Below are positions 52,901 through 61,104 of a DNA stretch of 64,000 nucleotides, in pieces. The DNA is from Aeromicrobium terrae (lineage in GTDB: Bacteria > Actinomycetota > Actinomycetes > Propionibacteriales > Nocardioidaceae): contig NZ_VDUX01000002.1 in assembly GCF_008039565.1 (NCBI RefSeq), positions 543,328 through 607,327 on the forward strand. The letters run 5' to 3'. Within the stretch, counting starts at the first letter, position 1. Each line of letters starts with the position of its first letter. A model generated the notes under the pieces. It searched no databases. It worked only from the letters and a program-made list of their open reading frames with translations, and was not told the DNA's origin. The translations under genes and the position numbers were made by a program.

Positions 52901-55487
52901 CGCCGAGGCGGGTCCGGGTTCGCCGCTCGAACCCGGCGCGTTGCTCGGAATCCGTGATGTTGGGGCTGTCGCCGAGCGGATCGGTGACGGTGACGGACTT
53001 CGTACCGCCACCCTGCGCCTTGTCGCCGTGCATGCCGCGGAGGAACAGCGTGTCGGAGTAGGTCTTGCCGGACTCGGCGCCGACCTCGGTTCGAACAGTC
53101 GAGTATCCGCGCCAGTCGTTCCACGTCCGGTGCTCAGGCTCCTCGATCGTCGAGGACGTGAAGTGCCATCCGTCGCCGCCGCTGTACGTGTAGCTGGTGG
53201 TGACATTCGCACCGCCGCCGGTGTTGTCGGCTTCGACCACGCTGTCGACGCGGTACTTGTGGAAGAACTCCAGCTGCGGATCCTCCGACCACCACGGCTG
53301 ATACCAAACGGGGAAGCATCGCCGAGAATTCGTGTCGAGCGAGGATGACGACGGCTTGCTTGAGGCCGTGCAGTCCCGGCCAGAGTAGTTGACCGCGATC
53401 GATCCTCCGGTGCCGTTGTCGATGGCATTGACTCGATAGCGCGCGAAGGAGTCGACACCGTTCGTGTCGTACACCCGGTTGTCCATGATCTGCTTGTTGA
53501 ACTTGACCGGCGGGAGGCTCACGTCGGTGCCCGCCTTGCCGGTCTGCTGGATCTGAGCCAGCCACAGGGTGCGGACGGCTCGCTGCTCGAGGTCAGGGTC
53601 GGTGCTGACGTCGCCCGTGGCAGGCAGCTCGTGCGAGAGCGTCCACTCGTTGACGGCGTTGTAGCCGCTTTCGCCCTTGACGTACGTGGTGATCTTGGCG
53701 AGCCGCTTCCGGGAGAAGAAGGTCGGCGCGGTTCGATCGGCACACGACGTGTCGCTGGAGCAGATCTGGTCATACGGGACGTCGGGCCAGTGCGAAGCCG
53801 TGTCGGACGTCAGGCTGCCGCAGTCGAAGTCGGCATCGGGCAGGCAGCGCTCCGCGGTGGAAAACACGACCTTCGCAGGTGCGTCGTCCTGTCCGACGCG
53901 GGTGCCGTACTCGATCGACGTCAGGAGGGGCGAGCGATCGTAGCTGCGGACCGTGTCGTTCCTGTTCGCACCGTACTTGTTCTTCTCCTGGTCGTAGAAG
54001 AACGACATCGTGTTGTCGTGAGGGTCGATCACATAGTCCAGTCCCCAACGCCAGGCCTGGTCACAAGCACTCGAGGCATACGTGGAGTCGTGGCAAGGGT
54101 CACCTGACTTCGCCCCGTAGACCGGCACGGTCGAGACCGAGTCGGTCTTCCGGTTGTCTCCAGAAAATCGTTCGTTGCGTCCGTAGTAGTAGCGCGTCCC
54201 GTCGGATGTGGTGACACGCCAGTACTCACCATTGTTGTCGCGGTTGATGCCGTCGTTGGTGAGCAGCTCGACGCGGGTGCCGTCGTCGCTCTTCATCCGC
54301 CACTGGTTCGACGATCCGTCCTGGATCAGCTCCGAGCTCTGGCCGTTCAGCGAGATAGTCAAGTTGTCGTCGCGCCAACAGAGATCCCCCACGTGATCGG
54401 GTGTGCCGTCGACCTGGTCGCACGGCTCGTAGGAGCGCTCGATGAACCCGGGGTCGAGCGAAAACCCCTCCCCCACCCACGAGGTCTGGTTGTTCGTGGC
54501 TGACGTGCGGCCGTCGACGGAGCCGGACGAGTAGTTGACGGCGAGGTCCGGCTGCGGGCCGTTGATCCCGGGCGGGACCGCGAGCGGGTAGGACCAGGTG
54601 AAGTCACCCGACTGATTGCCAGCCGCCCACGACGAGGAAGGCGCCAGAGACGACGCCTTGTAGTCACCCTGCGAGCCGCTCGCAGCCGCTGCGGCCGCGA
54701 CCATCATGGTCGTCGCGCCCGCGGTGGAAGAGGGCGCAACGGCGGTCAAGGTGTCTGTCTTGGTGTCGTTCGTGGTCTTCAGCGGTGTGGCCTTCTTGCA
54801 GGTCACCTTCGCGCTGCGCGTGTCGCAGTCGTCGAGGAGGACCAGGCGCAAGCGACCGGCCCAGTCCCCGCCGTACGAGTTGGCAAACGACGAGTAGTCC
54901 AGGCGGAGCTCAAGCGGCTCGTCACCCACTGAGATCGCCTTGGTGACCTGGCCGAGCTCGCCTTCTGAGGCGTCAGGAGTCGATTGGTCGCTCGGCGCAG
55001 TGATCTTTGGAGCCGGTGGTGGCGTGGGGCCATCACTCGGTTCAGGATTGGCCGGTGGCTTTGGTGACGACTCCGGCGACGGGGTGAGATCGGGAGCAGG
55101 TCCAATGCGGTACACCGGTCCGGTGCCGGCGCCCCCACTGGCGCTCGTGACGCCGACAGACTCGATCGTGAGGCCGCCGGCATCGGGCGCAGCGTGAGAC
55201 TTCGCGCGCACTGAGAACCCGGCTACGGCTTCGGACCAGTCGCCCCGCAGCTGCACGAGCTTCTCGGTCCCGGGCTTGGGCAGATTGTCAGCTGGCACGC
55301 TCTTCGGGCCGCGCTTGACCTTCGATGCCTTGGTCTTGACCGAACCCACCGGCACCGACTTCGTCGACTGCACGGCGGGCTTCCCGCCAGCTCCGGCCGC
55401 CGTGGCGACCTGCGGAACAGACATCAGCGAAGCCATCACGGCGCATGCGATCAGCGCACCACCGGCGCTGCGGGTGATCGAAACCAT
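49119..55487 (-). CDS. secreted RHS-repeat polymorphic toxin
   Basis: A 2122-aa protein with a signal peptide (residues about 1-31), a Lys/Pro/Thr-rich linker, then a very long YD/RHS repeat shell and the core-closing segment RRYTPFGEQ and LDAREFDSAAGRFISVDP, ending NGYAYANNSPVTASDPDG. After DPDGL the last 264 or so residues form a variable toxin domain. RHS shells encapsulate a C-terminal toxin; in Gram-positives these are exported by Sec. ATG 55487 begins 2 bp after the stop of the DNRLRE partner, so both are one transcript. Confidence 0.92.
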   Translation of the reverse strand: MVSITRSAGGALIACAVMASLMSVPQVATAAGAGGKPAVQSTKSVPVGSVKTKASKVKRGPKSVPADNLPKPGTEKLVQLRGDWSEAVAGFSVRAKSHAAPDAGGLTIESVGVTSASGGAGTGPVYRIGPAPDLTPSPESSPKPPANPEPSDGPTPPPAPKITAPSDQSTPDASEGELGQVTKAISVGDEPLELRLDYSSFANSYGGDWAGRLRLVLLDDCDTRSAKVTCKKATPLKTTNDTKTDTLTAVAPSSTAGATTMMVAAAAAASGSQGDYKASSLAPSSSWAAGNQSGDFTWSYPLAVPPGINGPQPDLAVNYSSGSVDGRTSATNNQTSWVGEGFSLDPGFIERSYEPCDQVDGTPDHVGDLCWRDDNLTISLNGQSSELIQDGSSNQWRMKSDDGTRVELLTNDGINRDNNGEYWRVTTSDGTRYYYGRNERFSGDNRKTDSVSTVPVYGAKSGDPCHDSTYASSACDQAWRWGLDYVIDPHDNTMSFFYDQEKNKYGANRNDTVRSYDRSPLLTSIEYGTRVGQDDAPAKVVFSTAERCLPDADFDCGSLTSDTASHWPDVPYDQICSSDTSCADRTAPTFFSRKRLAKITTYVKGESGYNAVNEWTLSHELPATGDVSTDPDLEQRAVRTLWLAQIQQTGKAGTDVSLPPVKFNKQIMDNRVYDTNGVDSFARYRVNAIDNGTGGSIAVNYSGRDCTASSKPSSSSLDTNSRRCFPVWYQPWWSEDPQLEFFHKYRVDSVVEADNTGGGANVTTSYTYSGGDGWHFTSSTIEEPEHRTWNDWRGYSTVRTEVGAESGKTYSDTLFLRGMHGDKAQGGGTKSVTVTDPLGDSPNITDSEQRAGFERRTRTRLGASGNVVDITVNTPWTSDATATSGGKSAYILNVGGTETRTRLSTGLYRTTKTSTTYNDRGQPTAVDDAGDTSTAADNRCTTTAYATNSTNGMFDYPSTQITTALACGSVPTKAADIISATRTSYDGGAPGDAPTKGDPTKVETAAGWTTGILYQIDATSAYDAYGRATSVTNARDETTTTSYNPSTGPVDSITTTNALGQDSVVHPSRAWGSPSRETDVAGGNTDYAYDGLGRVVSIWGPDRDQATQTPTVKYSYRVSATEANAVSTERLNAKENYVKSVAFYDGLMRERSTQTPSAGVDGGRLITDKIYDDRGWVLSSRGPYFNSDSVDTTLVSAAENAIPSYTNYTYDLAGRVTKESLASLGGIKWSTSTSYGGDRVLVTPPTGGTATTTVTDARGQTTSLTQHTAATPTGTGDVTTYTYTPAGQLATVTDASGTKWTKSYDIRGRLSSDVDPDKGTSTFTYDALDRQVTSTDARDVTLWTGYDKLGRKTELRDDDSDGTLRSKWVYDTVRPGALTSSTRYADGGEYTNEVTAYDTAGRPTSSRVLIPESEGLLYRAGGHVTSTSYNPDGSVKRITQPLVYGITNENLNYTYDDLGNVKSLLGATPIVYGNIYAATGELLQRDSGSTSGKSVYDTRNYDQATRRITQRSVSLQGTATTPRMDLRYTYDQAGNVTRLNDVAAGDTAQTSTATWRQCFSYDYLRRMTKAWTSSGTTCAAPTTTNLGSLAPYADTYTYAKNGNRNTAVSLRKPSTSVTSTTRTSTFPAATATRPHAASKTVKTGSSTGTETFSYDEAGNLTKRSTSATAGKSYVWDHEGHVKSVTDLATGKSIDYLYDADGNRLIERDGIDGSTTLNVGTAQMKVKDGVRSTVRTYTLNGEPIATRDASGLHVTEADHHGTPLVSVNSTTQAFIKRRYTPFGEQIQAPASAWPSDKGYLNKTSDASAGTTHLDAREFDSAAGRFISVDPILDAMDPQQMNGYAYANNSPVTASDPDGLMQTCGEGGYCDRDRSASPKMSSGGSGFLGAVGSAANWGWGKAKAGTRNAVDYGRKLANSPDPRGQLGQDILESVADDAEDLGDTWVESCASGNGSFMACKQASGAVGLTIGSFFVGGPMGRFGSKPIVMMLEREAAASAAASQLARSVGTADSAQAIVQSTARAQAALGSRELMKSLSSSERDAMERLPWLRRPMLGQAVHRATARELERNYPGRFVYSTRGPDFLDTTTGKMLELTTPKQVAAHEKRPGYGGVTMCTYELSSC

Positions 55488-55489
55488 GG

Positions 55490-58288
55490 TCAGCACACTC
55501 CGTCCAGCTCGACGCACTCCGTCGCACGAGTCTTGATCGTCATCTGATCGGCGATGTCGTTCGCCGAGAAGGATCCAGCCGCGACGACGAGCTGGTCGAG
55601 CCAGCCGTTCCATCGGCGGGTGCCATCAGCAGCTGCACCGACTACGAGGTGCTGATTTGTGAGTTCCAAGGGCGGAACCACGCCGCCCGCGGACATTCCG
55701 TCAGGCGCCGTGCCCTCTGGCACCGAGAGGGTCAAGGTTCCGCTGATCGCGTCGAAGGATGCGACGACCAAGCGGGTCCCGGGTTGACCGTCATCTCCAG
55801 GCACGGTGGCCGTGGCCCAACCGTTGGTCGCGGTGTCCCATACTCGGAAGACGTAGTCGAAACCGGTGCCATTGGGCTCGACACCCAGCTCGACGCCATT
55901 GGTGTTCGAACCCGCGATACTGAGGGCTGTCATCGAGGTCGGTGTGCCGGAAGCCGCGGGGTCGATGAACGCCGAGATCGCGAACGACCGTGTCGTGTCG
56001 ATGAGCGATCCGGTGACCGAGGGAAGGGTCGTCGTCGCGTCGGTCACGCCGATCATGCCGTCCCGTTCCGGGTTGTCCGGGTCGTCCCCGACCACCAAGG
56101 CGCGGGTGGCCCGAGTGGCGGTGCCAAGGTTGAGGGTGAAGGCGCCGGTGGAGTCGATCGCATCGTTGCCAGACTCCTCGTCGAAGGAGTACGTCGACCG
56201 TGCGACCGCGTTCGGGTCGACGACCTCGAACGGGAACGACAGCGGATACTCGCTGCGGTTACCTGCCAGGTCATAGGCCCAGAGCCAAAGCGTGTGGGTG
56301 CCAAGATCAGGGATAGTCAGGACCTGCTGGTACGTGTGATCCGTGGCGCTCGCCGGAAGCATCGCTGTGGTCGGCGGAGTGTTGGAGTCGATCGCGAACC
56401 GGTAGCCGACGGTGTCGGCAGCAGGCTGTCCATCGCCGGGCGCGAACGTGACCGCGTACGACTCGCCAGCCTTCCAGCGCTCCGTCGGATCAATCTGACC
56501 CGGCGCATTTAGCAGAACCGGTGTCGCAGCTGCCGTGGCGTCGACAGTGAACGTGCACTCGTCCGACCATCCGCTGGTGATACCAGTCGATCCCGATGGG
56601 AGACGGTCTTGCGCGCGAATGCGGAAGGACCAGGTGCCCGATGGGATAGTGCCATCCGTGCCCGGACTGACCGGGAAGTTCTGTGAAGCCGTGGACCCGC
56701 TGGCCACGTAGCTGCCGATGACCTCAGGACTCGTGGAGATGACGCTCGACCCGGCGTTCCACTGGTACCGCGCTCGGACGTTGTCCTTGTCCGGATCGGA
56801 CAAGCCAGCGCGCATCACCGGCGGAATCGTCATGCGGCCGAGGCGGACGACGGTAGACGCGGGGCAAGAGATGCCGTTGATCGAGCGGGGCGACGGCGTG
56901 TTCGGCTTGCGGTTGTACTCCACCGTGATCGACGTCGTGTGCCGGAAACGGCGCCACGTGAGCGGATCGGTCTCGTCGGAGACGCGGAGGCCGAACGCCA
57001 CTGTCGGGCGTCCCTCAGCAGCGGCATCGGTGACCGCGTTCTTCACGTTCCAGACCACGTCGCGCCCGCTCGGATTACAACCGGACCAACCGGCCGAGTA
57101 GGACTTGCTGTCCTGGTACTCGCCCCACGTCGGCTGGTCGTTCCACGTTCGATCCGACGTCACGGCGCCCGCTCGGTAGATCTTGACCGCACGCGTCGTG
57201 CACGAGGCGGACCAGTTCATTCGAGCCTTGAAGGTCGCAGAGAGAATCTGAGTGCCAGTGACCGAGCTGATGCTGTGCTGGAAGAAGAGCCGCTTCGTCG
57301 AGACCCCGTTGTAATTCTGGTAGCCGACACCCTGCCCTTCAGAGTCGGTCCACTTGTAGAACGACGACGTCGGGTGCTGCTTGAACACCATCGCCCACGC
57401 GAATGCCGACGACGACGCCTTCGGATCGATGAAGACGGGGTAGGAGACGTCATCGCCTGTCAGAGCATCAGTGTCCGGCTCAAGCGTCAGGTTTTCGTCG
57501 TTCACACTCAGATCGACCGGGGTCACGTCATCGCCCACAGCCGGTCCCTCGACTCGCTGGTCGATTGCTTCGGCACTCGTGTCCGAAACGGGCTTGGCGT
57601 CCTTGTTCAGGACCGTGCCGCTGGAGTCCCACATCGTCGGCTCCGCGGACTCACCCACCTCACGGCCGGTCTTGTCGACAATGGCAAAGCCGTCGCCCTT
57701 GGCCTTCAGCGAGCCGTTCTTTACGTCCGATTCGAGCTTCAGCTTTTCGAGCTTCGGGTTCTGAGCAGCGGCCTCGTTGTGAACGACCAGAATCTGCGAA
57801 ACACCGCCGTCAGTAACGGTCAGTTGAAGATCTACATCCTCGAGGACGTCGCGATAGATCGCGGTCGGACCATCGATCTCAGGCTTCGGCAGTGCCGATG
57901 GCCACGACACCGCAGTCTCGACGCCTCCCACCGACATCGACATCATCGGGTCAGTGCCACCGGCCGACAGCTCAACTGCACCCGGCGCGGCCTTCGGACG
58001 GACAACACCATTGACCTGCTCGAGGTTCAGATCAACCGGCACCCAGCCCGACCCACGACGAACCCGAACCGGCGCTGACGAGATCTCACGCGAGTACGAC
58101 CCGGACGGGTTCGCCCACAAAGTCTCGGTCGCCGTGCGGGCCTCAGCGATCTCGACCGGCGAGTCGGTCTCAGCGGCCTTCGCGAACTCCGATGAGTAGG
58201 GCCCAGTGTGGGTCGTCTCCTCGCCCGAAGCCGGCACTACAAGAGCACCCAGAACGGAAGCAAAAACTGCGGCAGCGAACCAGCGCAT
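55490..58288 (-). CDS. secreted DNRLRE/LamG-type partner of the RHS protein
   Basis: A 932-aa exported protein with a signal peptide ending near ALVVPASG. Residues about 60-280 form a beta-rich domain; around 290-450 is a DNRLRE-like module (KRLFFQHSISSVTGTQILSA, KIYRAGAVTSDRTWNDQP); Ig/fibronectin-like segments follow, and 720-920 is a LamG jellyroll (FDEESGNDAIDSTGAFTLNLG). Such genes precede secreted RHS toxins in many actinobacteria and are thought to help their export or surface attachment. GAGGGA precedes the ATG. Confidence 0.85.
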   Translation of the reverse strand: MRWFAAAVFASVLGALVVPASGEETTHTGPYSSEFAKAAETDSPVEIAEARTATETLWANPSGSYSREISSAPVRVRRGSGWVPVDLNLEQVNGVVRPKAAPGAVELSAGGTDPMMSMSVGGVETAVSWPSALPKPEIDGPTAIYRDVLEDVDLQLTVTDGGVSQILVVHNEAAAQNPKLEKLKLESDVKNGSLKAKGDGFAIVDKTGREVGESAEPTMWDSSGTVLNKDAKPVSDTSAEAIDQRVEGPAVGDDVTPVDLSVNDENLTLEPDTDALTGDDVSYPVFIDPKASSSAFAWAMVFKQHPTSSFYKWTDSEGQGVGYQNYNGVSTKRLFFQHSISSVTGTQILSATFKARMNWSASCTTRAVKIYRAGAVTSDRTWNDQPTWGEYQDSKSYSAGWSGCNPSGRDVVWNVKNAVTDAAAEGRPTVAFGLRVSDETDPLTWRRFRHTTSITVEYNRKPNTPSPRSINGISCPASTVVRLGRMTIPPVMRAGLSDPDKDNVRARYQWNAGSSVISTSPEVIGSYVASGSTASQNFPVSPGTDGTIPSGTWSFRIRAQDRLPSGSTGITSGWSDECTFTVDATAAATPVLLNAPGQIDPTERWKAGESYAVTFAPGDGQPAADTVGYRFAIDSNTPPTTAMLPASATDHTYQQVLTIPDLGTHTLWLWAYDLAGNRSEYPLSFPFEVVDPNAVARSTYSFDEESGNDAIDSTGAFTLNLGTATRATRALVVGDDPDNPERDGMIGVTDATTTLPSVTGSLIDTTRSFAISAFIDPAASGTPTSMTALSIAGSNTNGVELGVEPNGTGFDYVFRVWDTATNGWATATVPGDDGQPGTRLVVASFDAISGTLTLSVPEGTAPDGMSAGGVVPPLELTNQHLVVGAAADGTRRWNGWLDQLVVAAGSFSANDIADQMTIKTRATECVELDGVC

Positions 58289-58537
58289 GAAATCCCTCGC
58301 AACTCAAACGCCACCCCCGATGAGTTGCGCAGAGCAATGAATATCAAAGCGTCAGCCGCCTCGTACGCGATTCGCAAAAACTTCTTCGGGTTCCTCCTTC
58401 GCTGCCACGTCTGGCAATGAACTTCCGTGTGGACCCGCCCCGAGTCTCCTTACCCTGAGGACAAACGAAAGATCCCATCTACGCTCATGTTCACGACGGG
58501 TCCAACCCGGGCGGTGGCTGGATGTCGTTGTCTGGAA

Positions 58538-58684
58538 CTAACCCTTCTTGCGCGACTTAGCCTGCGAGAGGGCGCTGCCGGCGATGCTGCGGGTACGCGC
58601 GGATGAACGCCCGTCACGAAGTGCGGACGACGCCTTGCGAGCTACACCAGCGCTCGTGACACGGCGGGACGAAGACTTAGCCAT
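58538..58684 (-). CDS. small basic protein, 48 aa
   Basis: A highly basic Ser/Ala/Arg-rich protein (SSRRVTSAGVARKASSALRD, then SSARTRSIAGSALSQAKSRKKG). A strong GGAGGTGA site precedes the ATG at 58684, so it is probably translated. It resembles small basic proteins often seen beside DUF3892 genes in actinobacteria; the function is unknown. A DNA-binding or toxin-type role is possible. Confidence 0.7.
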   Translation of the reverse strand: MAKSSSRRVTSAGVARKASSALRDGRSSARTRSIAGSALSQAKSRKKG

Positions 58685-58863
58685 ACGAATCACCTCCGTT
58701 CTCGCCCGATCCCGGCACGACGAAGTCGTCGCGTGAGCCAAGACCTCGGCATCACGCCGCCCCGAAATGCTGTGTACCGGTGTCTGAGCCGACGAGCTCA
58801 CGGGCGCGAAGCCGTCAACCACTCGCGCTTCTGACGCGCAAGAAGATCCGAGGCTGACGAACA

Positions 58864-59133
58864 TCAAAACCTCGGCAAATAGAGAAGATTGTCGGTGTAC
58901 GTGTTGTTGGCGGCCGTGCGGAGGTACCGGGGCCGGGCGTCGACGACATGCACACGGACGTCGGGAGGCCCTTGTACCCGGGCGTCGCCGCCACGCTCGA
59001 TCCAGGTGACGAGCTGCTCTCGGCTACTCTGCCCGGTTTCCCCGCTCGACGGATCTCGCCACGCCAGCTTCACGATGTGCTGATGATTCCTCGAGTCTGG
59101 CGGGCTCAGACGAACATGGGTGACGTAGATCAT
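58864..59133 (-). CDS. DUF3892-like protein
   Basis: An 89-aa protein matching the DUF3892 pattern: VTHVRLSPPDSRNHQHIVKL at the start, SSREQLVTWIERGGDARVQ in the middle, and VRVHVVDARPRYLRTAANN with TYTDNLLYLPRF at the end. The family has no known function and is frequent on mobile elements. It lies upstream of the small basic gene on the same strand. Confidence 0.8.
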   Translation of the reverse strand: MIYVTHVRLSPPDSRNHQHIVKLAWRDPSSGETGQSSREQLVTWIERGGDARVQGPPDVRVHVVDARPRYLRTAANNTYTDNLLYLPRF

Positions 59134-59169
59134 CGGTATCCCTTGCTAGCGGCGTCGGTTGGGGTGGAA

Positions 59170-59295
59170 CTAGCGGAGGTTGAACGCCTTGCCGCACGAC
59201 CCGCACCGGATCAGGCCGGGGCTGTATCCCCCGATCAGGAACTTGGTGCGGCAGTACGGGCAGGTGACGGTGTAACCGTTGGCACGGCGCTTCAT
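59170..59295 (-). CDS. 41-aa zinc-ribbon protein
   Basis: A single zinc ribbon with two CxxC pairs: VTCPYCRTKF and IRCGSCGKAFNLR. AAGGAG 5 bp before the ATG at 59295 supports expression. Such mini zinc fingers can be nucleic-acid or protein adaptors; the function is not evident. Likely cotranscribed with the DUF3892-like gene 37 bp downstream. Confidence 0.75.
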   Translation of the reverse strand: MKRRANGYTVTCPYCRTKFLIGGYSPGLIRCGSCGKAFNLR

Positions 59296-59533
59296 GCTGG
59301 CTCCTTGAGTCAAACGACTGAGATTCCTTGAACTTCCAACCCTCGTAGATGACGAACCGGCCAAGGCTGTCCAGCACACGTGGGAGAATTCGATAGTCGT
59401 CACGGCTGTTGTCGTCAGGGCGGATCGGGTGGGCCTACCCGTGCGGGCTGTGCCCGTTGGCGCCACCGACGAAGCGCGGCATCGATGCAGTCGGACTTGC
59501 CTACACGAAGGTACGAACAGGAGGCGCAGCGTC

Positions 59534-59899
59534 GTGCTCATCCGCCCACCGGAGCATCCAAGGGCCCAAGGGGTGTATCGGATGCCGCACGAGCTGTACG
59601 ACGAGCAGGATCACGCGGACCATCCTGTCCTGGTCGTCGCGAACGACGGCCTCCGGCGACGCGCTATCGTCATCACCCGCACCTCGACGTTCCGACCAGA
59701 GCGCAAGAACGAGATGGTCGCTCATCCCCCGAGCGCGGACCTGGCCCTCGAGCGCCCGGGATGGTGGGATCCTTTCCGCCGCTATCCCGTGCCCTGGTCG
59801 CATTTCGAGGATTCTGCGGTCGACTTTGCGGGACTGCTCGAAGAGCGGGTCTGGCTGCGGGTTCAAGAGATGCTGAGGGCACGAAAGGAGTCGAGTTGA
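59534..59899 (+). CDS. possible PemK/MazF-like protein
   Basis: A 121-aa protein from a GTG start with GGAGG 9 bp upstream (an ATG at 59582 is an alternative). Residues about 27-48 (ADHPVLVVANDGLRRRAIVI) echo the beta-sheet of PemK-type mRNA interferases (usually GRPALVVSN plus a basic turn), but the match is loose and the rest is not typical. It could instead be a novel small protein. Its stop overlaps the start of the sigma-like gene (TTGA), so it belongs to the same operon. Confidence 0.6.
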   Translation: MLIRPPEHPRAQGVYRMPHELYDEQDHADHPVLVVANDGLRRRAIVITRTSTFRPERKNEMVAHPPSADLALERPGWWDPFRRYPVPWSHFEDSAVDFAGLLEERVWLRVQEMLRARKESS

Positions 59900-60873
59900 A
59901 CGCCTTAGAAGAGTTGCGATCAGGCCGACTCGGCGAAGACTTCGTGAAGTTGCTTTACCGGCAACTCGCCGTGGCGGCCGTACGCGGACAGTTTCCTCCA
60001 CCGGATGGTCACGGAAGTTGGTCAATGGAAGCCGTGCTCGAAACGGCACACGATTACCTCGTCGACTCCACCAACTACGCGGGCCTCACGGAGATCGCTG
60101 CCCGCGTCGAGGACGAACCAGGCCTCCGCAACTATCTGACCGCGGCGCTGACCAACTACTTGCGGGCCGCTGGCCGCCGAACGACGATGGGCAGGCTGGT
60201 TCGCCGCTTGCGTGATCGCCTTTCGGAAGATGATCGATTTGCTTGGGTTCCCGCCGGCTCACCAGGTGCCGGTAACGTCATGCTTAGTGGTCAGAGTTCA
60301 GTTCCCTATGGAGGACCTCTAGCCGAACTTGCTGAGGCGGCCGCTGCCGTCGAAGTGAATGTCGTCCGATGGCGGTCGAGTTCCAAACGCGAAGGCCCCC
60401 TCGCGGATACGCCGGCTTTAATGGCAATGTCTCAAGCGATGCTGAGAAAGGCTCAAGGTTCGCTGTCCGTACCGCAACTCGCCGAAGTGATGTCCCGACG
60501 GCTCGGGGTTGACCCCCGGTCCATCCCTGCGACCATTCCTGTTGAGGACCTCGGTGAGAACCTCGCCGTCGACATGGAACGACACTCATCCGGTCGTTTC
60601 GACGCTCACAATTTGGAAGTGGCGGATGCGCTAGAGGTGATCTTCGACGAGCTCACTGAACGGGAGATTCTGGTGCTTTCGGCACTCCACGAACCGATTC
60701 GAATCATCGCCGACCAGACAGGTATGCCGGTTTCGACTGTCGGTGCCGTGAAGCAGCGCGTTCAACTGAAACTTTCGACCATCCTGCGTGAGTACCACGA
60801 AGCTGACGCCGAAACGATCGCCTTCGCTGCGCGCGACACAGCTCGACAACATCTCGGCCTCGACCCGGTGTGA
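59896..60873 (+). CDS. sigma-factor-like protein with C-terminal region-4 HTH
   Basis: A 325-aa protein from a TTG start with AAGGAG 5 bp upstream. The first 150 residues are helical with basic stretches (RAAGRRTTMGRLVRRLRDRL) but lack a clear sigma region 2. Residues about 250-300 form a sigma-70 region 4-type HTH (LTEREILVLSALHEPIRIIADQTGMPVSTVGAVKQR). The Ala/Gly-rich middle is a linker. An in-frame open stretch continues for 52 codons after its TGA. A protein with an anti-sigma-type zinc motif is encoded downstream, supporting regulatory use. Confidence 0.75.
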   Translation: MNALEELRSGRLGEDFVKLLYRQLAVAAVRGQFPPPDGHGSWSMEAVLETAHDYLVDSTNYAGLTEIAARVEDEPGLRNYLTAALTNYLRAAGRRTTMGRLVRRLRDRLSEDDRFAWVPAGSPGAGNVMLSGQSSVPYGGPLAELAEAAAAVEVNVVRWRSSSKREGPLADTPALMAMSQAMLRKAQGSLSVPQLAEVMSRRLGVDPRSIPATIPVEDLGENLAVDMERHSSGRFDAHNLEVADALEVIFDELTEREILVLSALHEPIRIIADQTGMPVSTVGAVKQRVQLKLSTILREYHEADAETIAFAARDTARQHLGLDPV

Positions 60874-61032
60874 GATGGCGAGCTGCGTAACGACCCAACT
60901 TTCGATCCGCGTCAAGAGCCGCCTTTGTGGACAAGAGAGGGTGATTCGGCACTTGAATGTGTTGCACACGAAATGGAAGCCATTTCAGACGGGCAGCCAA
61001 CCATCTGCTCCTCTGAATCGGCGCTTCGATAG
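60874..61032 (+). other. in-frame continuation after the sigma-like gene's stop
   Basis: After the TGA at 60871-60873 the same frame stays open for 52 codons (to TAG 61030-61032), with an acidic, coding-like composition (DPRQEPPLWTREGDSALE, HEMEAISDGQP). No good start lies inside (only a TTG). It may be a former C-terminus cut by a nonsense change, or a readthrough extension; it may also be chance. The rest of the 231-bp gap to the next gene holds nothing recognisable. Confidence 0.3.
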
Positions 61033-61104
61033 TCAAAGCGCCTCATGAAGGGAAATGGATTGTCCAAAGGAGGCGCGTCCAGCTGAACTGGGACGCGAAG
61101 ACAC

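Noticed and set aside
49119..55487. Phage tail or tape-measure protein
   Set aside because: The YD repeat shell, core-closing motif and DPDG junction are RHS-specific and no other phage genes are present.
59534..59899. Firm type II toxin-antitoxin call
   Set aside because: The PemK-like resemblance covers only about 20 residues and no antitoxin gene precedes it, so it is reported as possible only.
61046..61087. 13-codon leader peptide before the anti-sigma-like gene
   Set aside because: No ribosome-binding site or attenuator-type codon run; likely chance.
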